NCBI RefSeq assembly: GCF_035982055.1
Contig: NZ_CP108427.1
Coordinates: 3,348,001-3,412,000, forward strand
Origin: Streptomyces sp. NBC_01288
GTDB taxonomy: Bacteria; Actinomycetota; Actinomycetes; Streptomycetales; Streptomycetaceae
Length of the DNA: 64,000 bases
Reading direction: 5' to 3'
Shown: one piece after another, positions 48,320 to 55,782 of the stretch
How positions within the stretch are numbered: position 1 is the stretch's first letter
Layout: every line of letters starts with the position of its first letter
The notes under the pieces: model-generated
What the model was told of the DNA's origin: nothing
Database searches by the model: none
The model's input: the letters and a program-made list of their open reading frames with translations, nothing else
Translations under genes and position numbers: made by a program

Positions 48320-48931
48320 TATCTCGTCGCCGATGGAGCGGAAGAACGGCAGGGGTGCGCCGTACGGGTCGAAGACCTCGTCCGCTTCCGCTGTGGGGGC
48401 CAGGAGCCAGCCTCGTAGGGCCGCCGCCGCGCGGACCAGGGCGCGGGCGCGGGCCACCATGCCGTCCTCCAGGGGTGGGAGGGTCGCGGGGTCTATGGCC
48501 TTCACCAGGCGGGTGAACTCCTTGAGGGTGAAGGTGCGCAGGCCCGCAGAGTGGCCCATCGAGATGACCTGGGCGCGGTGGTCCCGGGTGGCCGTCAGGA
48601 CCAGGTCGGCGCGGATCACGTGGTCGTCGAGCAGCTCGCGGCCGGTGAACCCGGAGGGGTCCGCGCCGAAGTCGGTGAGGACGGTCGCCGCGTTGGTCTC
48701 CATGGGTGCGCCCTCATGGCCCCACGTGCCGGCGCTCTCCACGATCAGCCCGCCCCACAGCGGGTCGCCGAGCCGGTCCGCCAGGGCATGACGGGTCAGC
48801 CGCTCGGTGATCGGCGAGCGGCACACGTTGCCGGTGCTGACGTGGAGGATGCGGAAGCTGTCCATGGGGAGACCGAAGGTCCCCGTCACTTCCCCGTTGC
48901 CTATGCCACGCCCCGCGTCAGGGGCTGTCAA
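48263..48931 (-). CDS. Low-molecular-weight protein tyrosine phosphatase-fold protein lacking the catalytic Cys
   Basis: A 222-aa protein. The start is TTG 48931, overlapping the Sua5 stop, with GAGGTGG 4 nt upstream; ATG 48865 is an alternative. The fold starts FRILHVSTGNVCRSPITERL. In active enzymes the P-loop is C-x-G-N-x-C-R; here the nucleophile is Ser32, while Cys37 and Arg38 remain. The acid loop VFDPYGAP is kept. It therefore probably binds but does not hydrolyse phosphotyrosine or arsenate in the usual way. It lies between Sua5 and glyA on the same strand. The 3' end has been duplicated. Confidence 0.82.
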   Translation of the reverse strand: MTAPDAGRGIGNGEVTGTFGLPMDSFRILHVSTGNVCRSPITERLTRHALADRLGDPLWGGLIVESAGTWGHEGAPMETNAATVLTDFGADPSGFTGRELLDDHVIRADLVLTATRDHRAQVISMGHSAGLRTFTLKEFTRLVKAIDPATLPPLEDGMVARARALVRAAAALRGWLLAPTAEADEVFDPYGAPLPFFRSIGDEINQAIDPVVTALTGVPAKT

Positions 48932-49575
48932 TTCGCCACCTCAAGGTCGGGGACGACCTTCCGCAGCTCCTCGGCCGAGATCGCGCCCGCGCGCAGCAGC
49001 AGCGGCACCTCGCGCGTGACGTCGACGATCGACGACGGCACGTTGCCGGGCGTAGGACCGCCGTCGAGGTACACGGAGACCGAGTCGCCGAGCATCTGCT
49101 GGGCCGCGTCACAGTCCTCCGGCACGGGGTGGCCGGTGAGGTTCGCCGAGGAGACCGCCATCGGACCGACCTCCGTCAGCAGCTCGATCGCGACCGGGTG
49201 CAGCGGCATCCGTACGGCGACCGTGCCCCGGGTGTCGCCCAGGTCCCACTGGAGAGACGGCTGGTGCTTGGCGACCAGTGTGAGGGCGCCCGGCCAGAAC
49301 GCGTCGACGAGTTCCCAGGCCAGCTCGGAGAAGTCCGTGACGAGGCCGTGCAACGTGTTCGGGGAGCCGATGAGGACGGGGGTGGGCATGTTGCGGCCCC
49401 GGCCCTTGGCGTCCAGGAGATCGGCGACGGCCTCCGAGGAGAACGCGTCGGCCCCGATGCCGTAGACCGTGTCGGTCGGCAGGACCACGAGTTCGCCCCG
49501 GCGGACGGCGGACGCGGCCTCGCGCAGACCCGTCGTGCGGTCGGTCGCGTCATTGGTGTCGTATCGCCGTGCCAT
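48928..49575 (-). CDS. L-threonylcarbamoyladenylate synthase (Sua5/YrdC family)
   Basis: A 215-aa enzyme making threonylcarbamoyl-AMP for the t6A modification of tRNA. GELVVLPTDTVYGIGADAFS, the KGRGRNMPTPVLIG motif and FWPGALTLVAKHQPSL bind ATP and threonine; AVSSANLTGHPVPED is also typical. There is no Sua5 C-terminal domain, so it is a YrdC-only form. AGGAG lies 10 nt before ATG 49575, next to an A-rich tract and a structured leader element. The gene follows prmC. Confidence 0.92.
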   Translation of the reverse strand: MARRYDTNDATDRTTGLREAASAVRRGELVVLPTDTVYGIGADAFSSEAVADLLDAKGRGRNMPTPVLIGSPNTLHGLVTDFSELAWELVDAFWPGALTLVAKHQPSLQWDLGDTRGTVAVRMPLHPVAIELLTEVGPMAVSSANLTGHPVPEDCDAAQQMLGDSVSVYLDGGPTPGNVPSSIVDVTREVPLLLRAGAISAEELRKVVPDLEVAN

Positions 49576-49599
49576 GTCTAGCGGTCTCCTTTTTTTGTA

Positions 49600-49691
49600 G
49601 CTCGGTTCGCCTCCGGGGCGCCTGTTGTCGGCGTCGAGCCCCCGACCGTGCTCACCCCTTCGGGCCTCCGCGCGCTCGGGCTCTCGACACC
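49600..49691 (-). ncRNA. Structured 5'-leader element of the Sua5 gene, copy 2 of a repeated family
   Basis: On the minus strand the arm GGTGTCGAGAGCCCGA (49691-49676) pairs with TCGGGGGCTCGACGCC (49645-49630) with one wobble and two mismatches. The apical part contains GGAGGCCCGAAGGGGTGAGC. It is followed by GCGCCCCGGAGGCG, an A-rich tract and AGGAG. The order and sequence match the chitinase leader (34782-34872). The stem base pairs at two positions are changed compensatorily between the copies. Confidence 0.55.
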
Positions 49692-49738
49692 GACGCGCCC
49701 CTTCGGCTCACTCGCTGCTTGCCAGGCGAACGCGGCTG

Positions 49739-50584
49739 TCATGGCGTAGCCCTGCGGGCGGTCGCGAAGCGCGGGCGGTTGTTGAGATCGGGGTGGTCGG
49801 CCGCGTCGGCCCAGCCACGCTCCTCGGTGAAGATCCACGGCACCTGGCCGCCCTGGGTGTCGGCGTGCTCGATGACGACGACACCGCCCGGGCGGAGAAG
49901 TCGGTGGGCGGTGCGTTCGATGCCGCGGATCAGGTCGAGGCCGTCCTCGCCCGAGAACAGGGCGAGTTCGGGATCGTAGTCCCGCGCCTCGGGAGCGACG
50001 TACTCCCATTCGGTGAGCGGGATGTACGGCGGGTTGGAGATGACCAGGTCGACATGGCCGTCGAGGTCGGGAAAGGCGTCCAGGGCATTCCCCTGCCGCA
50101 GGTCGACCCTCGACCCCTCCATGTTCTTGCGGGTCCACTGGAGGGCGTCCTCGGACAGCTCCACGGCGTGCACCCGGGAGCGCGGGACCTCCTGCGCGAG
50201 GGCGAGGGCGATGGCGCCGGATCCGGTGCAGAGGTCCACGATCAGCGGCTCTACGACGTCCATCGCGCGGACCGCGTCTATGGCCCAGCCGACCACCGAC
50301 TCGGTCTCGGGGCGGGGCACGAACACCCCTGGCCCGACCTGGAGTTCGAGGTACCGGAAGAAGGCCCGGCCGGTGATGTGCTGGAGCGGCTCACGCTGCT
50401 CGCGCCGGGCGATGGTCTCCCAGTAGCGGGCGTCGAAGTCCACGTCCTTCACGGAGTGCAGCTCGCCCCGCTTCACACCGTGCACGTACGCGGCGAGCTC
50501 CTCCGCGTCGTTGCGCGGCGAGGGCACGCCGGCGTCGGCCAGCCGCTGGGTGGCCTGGGCCACCTCTGCGAGCAGCAGGTTCAC
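49739..50584 (-). CDS. prmC: Release factor glutamine methyltransferase PrmC (HemK)
   Basis: A 281-aa SAM-dependent enzyme that methylates the GGQ glutamine of release factors. The N-terminal helical domain ends at REPLQHITGRAFFRYLELQV. The SAM site is IVDLCTGSGAIALALAQ, and the catalytic NPPYIPLTEWEYVAPE binds the glutamine. GEDGLDLIRGIERTAHRLLRPGG is conserved. It is 46 nt downstream of prfA, its substrate gene, in one transcription unit. Confidence 0.95.
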   Translation of the reverse strand: MNLLLAEVAQATQRLADAGVPSPRNDAEELAAYVHGVKRGELHSVKDVDFDARYWETIARREQREPLQHITGRAFFRYLELQVGPGVFVPRPETESVVGWAIDAVRAMDVVEPLIVDLCTGSGAIALALAQEVPRSRVHAVELSEDALQWTRKNMEGSRVDLRQGNALDAFPDLDGHVDLVISNPPYIPLTEWEYVAPEARDYDPELALFSGEDGLDLIRGIERTAHRLLRPGGVVVIEHADTQGGQVPWIFTEERGWADAADHPDLNNRPRFATARRATP

Positions 50585-50630
50585 GCAAGTCCTCCGTGTC
50601 GTACTCGTCCGTGCCGAACCGTGCCGTGCC

Positions 50631-51707
50631 TTACGCCGCCGCGAGCTTGGCGGCCGAGTCCGCGTCCACGCAAGCCTGGATCATCGCGTCGAGGTCGCCG
50701 TCCAGGACCTGGTCGAGGTTGTACGCCTTGAATCCGACGCGGTGGTCCGAGATGCGGTTCTCCGGGAAGTTGTACGTACGGATCTTCTCGGAGCGGTCGA
50801 CCGTGCGGACCTGGCTGCGGCGGGCGTCGGCGGCATTCCTCTCCGCCTCCTCCTGTGCCGCGGCGAGCAGCCTGGAGCGCAGGATACGCAGTGCCTGCTC
50901 CTTGTTCTGCAGCTGGCTCTTCTCGTTCTGGCAGGAAGCGACGACTCCGGTCGGAATGTGCGTGATGCGCACCGCGGAGTCGGTCGTGTTGACGGACTGC
51001 CCGCCGGGACCCGAGGAGCGGTAGACGTCGATGCGGAGGTCGTTCGGGTTGATCTCGACGTCGACCTCCTCCGCCTCGGGGGTGACCAGGACACCGGCCG
51101 CCGAGGTGTGGATACGGCCCGCGGACTCGGTCGCCGGGACGCGCTGCACGCGGTGCACGCCGCCCTCGTACTTCAGGCGGGCCCAGACACCCTGGCCGGG
51201 CTCGGTCGCGCCGTTGCCGCCCTTGGTCTTCACCGCGACCTGGACGTCCTTGTAGCCGCCCAGCTCGGACTCGGTGGCGTCGATGATCTCGGTCTTCCAG
51301 CCGACGCGCTCCGCGTACCGCAGGTACATGCGCAGCAGGTCACCCGCGAACAGCGCGGACTCGTCGCCGCCGGCGCCCGCCTTGACCTCAAGGATCACGT
51401 CCTTGTCGTCGTTGGGGTCACGCGGCACGAGCAGCAGCCGCAGCTTCTCCGTGATCTCCTCGCGGTGCTTCTCCAGCTCCTTGACCTCGGCCGCGAACTC
51501 CGGGTCGTCGGCGCCGAGTTCACGCGCGGTCTCGATGTCGTCGCCGGTCTGCTTCCAGGAGCGGTACGTGGCGACGATCGGGGTGAGCTCGGCGTAGCGC
51601 TTGTTCAGCTTGCGCGCGTTGGCCTGGTCGGCGTGGACCGACGGGTCGGCGAGCTTCGTCTCAAGGTCGGCGTGCTCGCCGATGAGGTCCTCGACAGCCT
51701 CGAACAT
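50631..51707 (-). CDS. prfA: Peptide chain release factor 1
   Basis: A 358-aa RF1 that reads UAA and [22 protein letters not shown] precedes the peptidyl-hydrolase loop [18 protein letters not shown]. The codon-reading domain carries a PATE-type segment (VPATES), consistent with the RF1 PxT motif. Length is normal. Its coupling with prmC is the standard bacterial arrangement. Confidence 0.97.
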   Translation of the reverse strand: MFEAVEDLIGEHADLETKLADPSVHADQANARKLNKRYAELTPIVATYRSWKQTGDDIETARELGADDPEFAAEVKELEKHREEITEKLRLLLVPRDPNDDKDVILEVKAGAGGDESALFAGDLLRMYLRYAERVGWKTEIIDATESELGGYKDVQVAVKTKGGNGATEPGQGVWARLKYEGGVHRVQRVPATESAGRIHTSAAGVLVTPEAEEVDVEINPNDLRIDVYRSSGPGGQSVNTTDSAVRITHIPTGVVASCQNEKSQLQNKEQALRILRSRLLAAAQEEAERNAADARRSQVRTVDRSEKIRTYNFPENRISDHRVGFKAYNLDQVLDGDLDAMIQACVDADSAAKLAAA

Positions 51708-51799
51708 CTTGGGCTCCTGAAATGCGTACGGAAGGGAAGGCGGGCGACCAAAAACGCCGGTCCCGGCACACCTGTGGAGGGCGTGGCCGTGGACCGGCG

Positions 51800-51990
51800 C
51801 TAGGGCCTGTCCGGCGGATCAGGTCGGAGGAAATCCGCCGAACCTCATAAATGCCGGTGAGCGGGGCCTGGTGCGTGCAGCTGCAAGGCGGAGGACGGAG
51901 TCAACGCGGAGCGTTGGCGACCGACGACAACGCCGCAGATGTGCGTGCCAGGCCCCGCGTCTCCGACAGGATCCGCCGGACAGGCCCTAG
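51800..51990. mobile_element. MITE-like element with 30-bp terminal inverted repeats
   Basis: The 30-bp left end (51800-51829, beginning CTAGGGCCTGTCCGGCGGAT) and the right end (51961-51990, complement) match in 28 of 30 bases. CTAG stands at both borders and may be a 4-bp target duplication of the IS5 type. Inside, 11-bp GCGGGGCCTGG arms near 51868 and 51945 and CAACGC-gga-GCGTTG form nested palindromes. It has no transposase. It lies 9 nt after the rpmE stop and ends 92 nt upstream of prfA, filling most of the gap. Confidence 0.75.
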
Positions 51991-51999
51991 GGAAGCTCG

Positions 52000-52224
52000 C
52001 TACTTCGTGGAGCCGGCAGCAGCCTTGCCGAAGCGGGCCTCGAAGCGGGCCACGCGGCCACCGGTGTCGAGGATCTTCTGCTTGCCCGTGTAGAACGGGT
52101 GGCACTCGGAGCAGACGTCGGCGCGGATGGTGCCGCTCGCGATCGTGCTGTGGGTGGTGAACGACGCGCCACAGGTGCAGCTGACCTGGGTCTCGACGTA
52201 CTCGGGGTGGATCTCGCGCTTCAA
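52000..52224 (-). CDS. rpmE: Ribosomal protein L31, zinc-binding type
   Basis: A 74-aa ribosomal protein of the C+ class: Cys16 and Cys18 (SCTCGAS) and Cys38 and Cys41 (VCSECH) bind zinc. [19 protein letters not shown] and [20 protein letters not shown] are family hallmarks. As the zinc-containing form it is expected to be the zinc-replete version, with a Cys-free paralogue elsewhere under Zur control. Confidence 0.97.
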   Translation of the reverse strand: MKREIHPEYVETQVSCTCGASFTTHSTIASGTIRADVCSECHPFYTGKQKILDTGGRVARFEARFGKAAAGSTK

Positions 52225-52349
52225 GGGTGTCTCCTAGTTTCGGGAGGGCGCCGGGTCGCTCCGCGGGTTGCGGGACGTGAACCGGGGCCGACTGTCCAGT
52301 CTGCCAGCACTGGAGCCATCTCCCAAAACCGGGGGTTAGCGTTGTCTAT

Positions 52350-52422
52350 TCCCTGCGGGCCGGTGGGGGCTGAGCGCGCCCCCGCGGCGGAGCCGCTAAT
52401 CGACACAGCCCCGCGCCCCTTA
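52350..52422. terminator. Dispersed-repeat-type terminator after the LCP gene
   Basis: GCGGC (52384-52388) pairs with GCCGC (52392-52396), followed by TAATCGACACAGCCCCGCGC. I know this word combination as a common Streptomyces intergenic repeat. It borders the LCP stop at 52420 and the rpmE upstream region. Confidence 0.55.
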
Positions 52423-53556
52423 AGAGCTCGTCACCACACCCTTGGCTTCACCGGTAGCCGTGCCTTTGGTCGCCGCCGTAGGGATCGGCAGGTCGTTCTT
52501 CAACGCTGTCCACACCATCTGGGCCTTCGTCTTCTCCACGATCACCCGGTTCGGGTTGGCCGGGTCGTACTCGACGGGCATCGTGACCATGTTCATGTTC
52601 TTCGAGCTGATGGTCTTGAGGCCGTTGGCGAAGGACGTGAGGGAGTTCACCGAGCCGAGGTCGGAGTCGGTGGTGACGGCCTCGGTGGCGGTGTTGGCGA
52701 GGTCGTAGAGCTTGGTCGGGCTGGTGAGGACGCCGATGTGCTTGACCTGGTTGACCAGGGCCTTGATGAAGGCCTGCTGGAGCTGGATGCGGCCCAGGTC
52801 GGAGCCGTCGCCGACGCCGTGCCGGGTGCGGACCAGGCCGAGGGCCTGCTGGCCGCTCAGCGTGTGGGTGCCGGCCTTGAGGTCGAGGTGGCTCTGCGGG
52901 TCCTTGATGGCCTTGGTCGTGGTGACCGGGACGCCGCCGAGTTCGTCGATGAGCTTCTCGAAGCCGGCGAAGTCGACCTCCAGGTAGTGGTCCATACGCA
53001 GCCCGGTGACGGACTCGACGGTCTTCACCGTGCAGGCGGCGCCACCCGTGGAGTACGCCTCGTTGAACATCACGCCGGACGCCGCGTCGTGCGTGACGCC
53101 CTTGGTGTCGGTGCACTCGGGGCGGTCGACGAGGGTGTCGCGCGGGATGGACACCACGCTGGCCTTCTTGTGGCCCTTGTAGACGTGCACGATCATCGCG
53201 GTGTCGGAGCGGGCGCTGCCGTCGTCGGTGCCGCCGCCGAGCTTCTTGTTGGTGCCGGAGCGGCTGTCCGAGCCCAGGACCAGGATGTTCTCCGAGCCGT
53301 TGTCGACCTTGACCGGCCGGTCGGTGCCGAGGGCCTGGTTGATGTCGACGCTCTTGATGTTGCCGTTGAGCTTGAAGTACACGTACCCGGCGCCGGTGCC
53401 GCCCAGCACGACGACGCCGGCCGCGACCCAGGCCGTGATCAGCAGGGCCTTGTGACGCGGACTGCGGTCCTTCTTACGGCGTCCTGCGCGGTGGCGCGGG
53501 CCGTTGGTGCCGTCATTGCCCGGTATGGCGGGCTCCGGCGTGCTCTCGGCGGACAT
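52420..53556 (-). CDS. LCP (LytR-CpsA-Psr) family wall-polymer ligase
   Basis: A 378-aa type II membrane protein. A basic N-terminus (HRAGRRKKDRSPRHK) is followed by one helix (ALLITAWVAAGVVVLGGTGAGYVYF). The extracellular LCP domain has ENILVLGSDSRSG, ARSDTAMIVHVYKG, ASVVSIPRDTLV and DHYLEVDFAGFEKLIDELGGV, with the Arg/Asp residues that hold polyprenyl pyrophosphate. The family attaches glycopolymers to peptidoglycan or related acceptors. It could act on a polymer begun by the MraY-family enzyme encoded 6 kb away. Confidence 0.93.
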   Translation of the reverse strand: MSAESTPEPAIPGNDGTNGPRHRAGRRKKDRSPRHKALLITAWVAAGVVVLGGTGAGYVYFKLNGNIKSVDINQALGTDRPVKVDNGSENILVLGSDSRSGTNKKLGGGTDDGSARSDTAMIVHVYKGHKKASVVSIPRDTLVDRPECTDTKGVTHDAASGVMFNEAYSTGGAACTVKTVESVTGLRMDHYLEVDFAGFEKLIDELGGVPVTTTKAIKDPQSHLDLKAGTHTLSGQQALGLVRTRHGVGDGSDLGRIQLQQAFIKALVNQVKHIGVLTSPTKLYDLANTATEAVTTDSDLGSVNSLTSFANGLKTISSKNMNMVTMPVEYDPANPNRVIVEKTKAQMVWTALKNDLPIPTAATKGTATGEAKGVVTSS

Positions 53557-53701
53557 GGGCTCCTCGCATCTCGTTCCGGGTCGGTTACCCCCTGCTTTCA
53601 GGGTTCAGGCCTGGCCGAAGCGACCGATACCGCTCAATCCTCGCTCTATGGTCGCTCCGCCAGGTCAGACAGGGAAACTCGGGAAAGGGTTGCACAACGC
53701 A

Positions 53702-53732
53702 GAGTGCCCATCGCGTACGGCGATGGGCACTC
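53702..53732 (-). terminator. Terminator of the trypsin-like gene
   Basis: GAGTGCCCATCGC (53702-53714) pairs perfectly with GCGATGGGCACTC (53720-53732) over a 5-nt loop, 44 nt after the stop on the minus strand. Confidence 0.88.
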
Positions 53733-53775
53733 CGCGTAGTCGAGCGAGCGGGTAATGCCCCGCTCACCTGCGATG

Positions 53776-55644
53776 TCAGCCGAAGATGTCGTACTGCTGG
53801 AAACCGGTGCCGAGCGACTTCGGTGTGCCGAAGATCTCGCTCGTGGCCTTGCCGGTGCCCGGGTAGAGGTACAGCACGTTGCTCGCGTTGCGGATCAGGA
53901 GGTCCGCCTTGCCGTCGCCGGTGAAGTCACCGACGGCGTCGAAGGCGTTGTAGCTGCCCCAGGTGCGCACCTTGACGCGGGCCGCGAAGGCACCCGAGCC
54001 GGACTTGCCGGCGCCCTTGTACAGGTAGACGACGCCGGTGCTCTTGTTGCGGGCGAGCAGGTCGGCCTTGCCGTCACCGTTGAAGTCGCCGTGGCCGACC
54101 AGGGTGTTGTACTGGCTCCAGCCCCCGCCGACCCGTGACGGCGAGGAGAAGGTGCCGTTGCCCTTGCCCGGGTAGATCCACAGCACGCCCGCGCTGTCGA
54201 CCGAGACCAGGTCGGGCAGGTAGTCGCCGGTGACATCGCCGGGAGCGATGATCCGGGTGCGGGTCTTCCAGTTGGCGAAGATCTTCGTGCTGACCCAACT
54301 GCCGTCGTCCCGCGCGCTGTTGAGCTGGAAGTGGTCCCAGTAGACCGCGCCGGCGGTGGTCCGGTAGATCCAGTCCTGGTAGCCGTCCCGGTTCAGGTCG
54401 GCCGACCGGACCAGGTTGACGCCGCCCCAGTCGCCCAGGGACACGCGCGTGGCCAGCGAGGTGCCCTTGGAGTCCAGCTCGTAGCCCACCTTGTTGGAGG
54501 ACTTGCGGGCGTAGATGTCGGCCTTGTTGTCGGTGTAGCTCAGGTTGCCGTCGTCGACCTGCGCGTAGGCCGCGCCGACGTAGGCGCTGACCTTCGTGAA
54601 GACGCCGTAGGTGCCCTCGACGACGCAGTCGTTGACCGTGGTGGCGTCACCGTCGTCGCCGCTCCAGGAGACGACACCGACGATCCGGCCGCCGACGACC
54701 AGCGGGCCGCCGGAGTCGCCGTTGCAGATCGCCGTCGTACCGGTGTCGCTGCCGGTGGCGGGCGTGCCCGCGCAGACCATGTGGGCCTTGATGACGAGGC
54801 TGCCGTAGGCGCCGGTGCAGGTGGCGTCCGACTGGATCGGCAGCGTGGCCGTCTTCAGCGTCTGGGAGATGTCCTGGGTCTGGGAACTGGTGCGGCCCCA
54901 GCCGTAGACCTTGGCGGTCTTGGCGGGCGTGCCCGTGTACGACGCCGTGTCGGTGTTCGTCGTCATACGGATCGGGGTCGCCTTGACGGGGGCCGCCAGG
55001 GTGAGGACCGCGATGTCGTTGTCGATGGTCGTCGGGCTGTACGACGGGTGGGTCCACTGACGCAGGACCGCGGTGGCCTGGCCGCCGTGCAGGTCGGTGT
55101 TGCCGTCGGTGTCCGTGGTCGGCAGCACGGTGGCGCTGGTGACGACGGCACCGTACTTGGCCCAGTTGTAGGCCTTGCCGTGCTCGTCCTTGGTGCAGTG
55201 CCCGGCCGTCAGGATCTTCGACGGCGAGATGACCGAGCCGCCGCAGAAGAAGCCGAGGTCGTCGCTCTCGTCGGTGGTGCCCTTGTCGTCGTAGTACCAG
55301 AGCTGCGCCATGAACGGCGCGGTGTTGATGGTGGTGGTCGTGCCACCGATGATCTTCGGGCCGGCGGTCGTGCCGGTGGTGCTCGCGCTCAGGGACGCCT
55401 TCTTGGTCGTCTCCCCGGCGATGTCGTCACCGGCCTCGGCGCCCGCGACGCGCTTCTTCAGCGTGGCGAGCGACGTGGTGCTCACGGCGGGCTTCACGGT
55501 CGGCGTCGGCAGCGCGGTGGCCGCGCCGGCGGACGTGGTGATCAGTGCGGCGGTCACGGCGGCGGCGATACCGGCCGCGGCGACAGGCAGGCCGAAACGT
55601 ATCCGGCGTCTGTGCCGACCGGCCCCAGGCATGGGCGTACCCAC
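53776..55644 (-). CDS. Secreted trypsin-like serine protease with FG-GAP/VCBS repeats
   Basis: A 622-aa secreted protein. GTG 55644 has GGGGGGA 5 nt upstream. A basic start and hydrophobic segment (FGLPVAAAGIAAAVTAALITT) form the signal peptide. The S1 domain (about 98-345) begins KIIGGTTTT, like the trypsin IVGG. The triad is His in LTAGHC, Asp in IDNDIAVL and Ser in CNGDSGGP. The C-terminal half has repeats such as GDFNGDGKADLLARN and GDFTGDGKADLLIRN, calcium-binding FG-GAP blades. It probably degrades extracellular protein. It sits between LCP and rho genes, interrupting an otherwise housekeeping run. Confidence 0.92.
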   Translation of the reverse strand: MGTPMPGAGRHRRRIRFGLPVAAAGIAAAVTAALITTSAGAATALPTPTVKPAVSTTSLATLKKRVAGAEAGDDIAGETTKKASLSASTTGTTAGPKIIGGTTTTINTAPFMAQLWYYDDKGTTDESDDLGFFCGGSVISPSKILTAGHCTKDEHGKAYNWAKYGAVVTSATVLPTTDTDGNTDLHGGQATAVLRQWTHPSYSPTTIDNDIAVLTLAAPVKATPIRMTTNTDTASYTGTPAKTAKVYGWGRTSSQTQDISQTLKTATLPIQSDATCTGAYGSLVIKAHMVCAGTPATGSDTGTTAICNGDSGGPLVVGGRIVGVVSWSGDDGDATTVNDCVVEGTYGVFTKVSAYVGAAYAQVDDGNLSYTDNKADIYARKSSNKVGYELDSKGTSLATRVSLGDWGGVNLVRSADLNRDGYQDWIYRTTAGAVYWDHFQLNSARDDGSWVSTKIFANWKTRTRIIAPGDVTGDYLPDLVSVDSAGVLWIYPGKGNGTFSSPSRVGGGWSQYNTLVGHGDFNGDGKADLLARNKSTGVVYLYKGAGKSGSGAFAARVKVRTWGSYNAFDAVGDFTGDGKADLLIRNASNVLYLYPGTGKATSEIFGTPKSLGTGFQQYDIFG

Positions 55645-55730
55645 TCAAGTCCCCCCTCGGGATCAGAAGTTCGGACGATTATCGAAAACAAGTCCGAAGG
55701 GCGCGATCGTACAGCCAGCCACTGACAACC

Positions 55731-55766
55731 CAAAGGGCCGCCCCCTTAACAGGGAGCGGCCCTTTG
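55731..55766 (-). terminator. rho terminator
   Basis: CAAAGGGCCGC (55731-55741) pairs with GCGGCCCTTTG (55756-55766), 17 nt beyond the rho stop on the minus strand. Confidence 0.88.
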
Positions 55767-55782
55767 ATAACGCTGACTTGCC

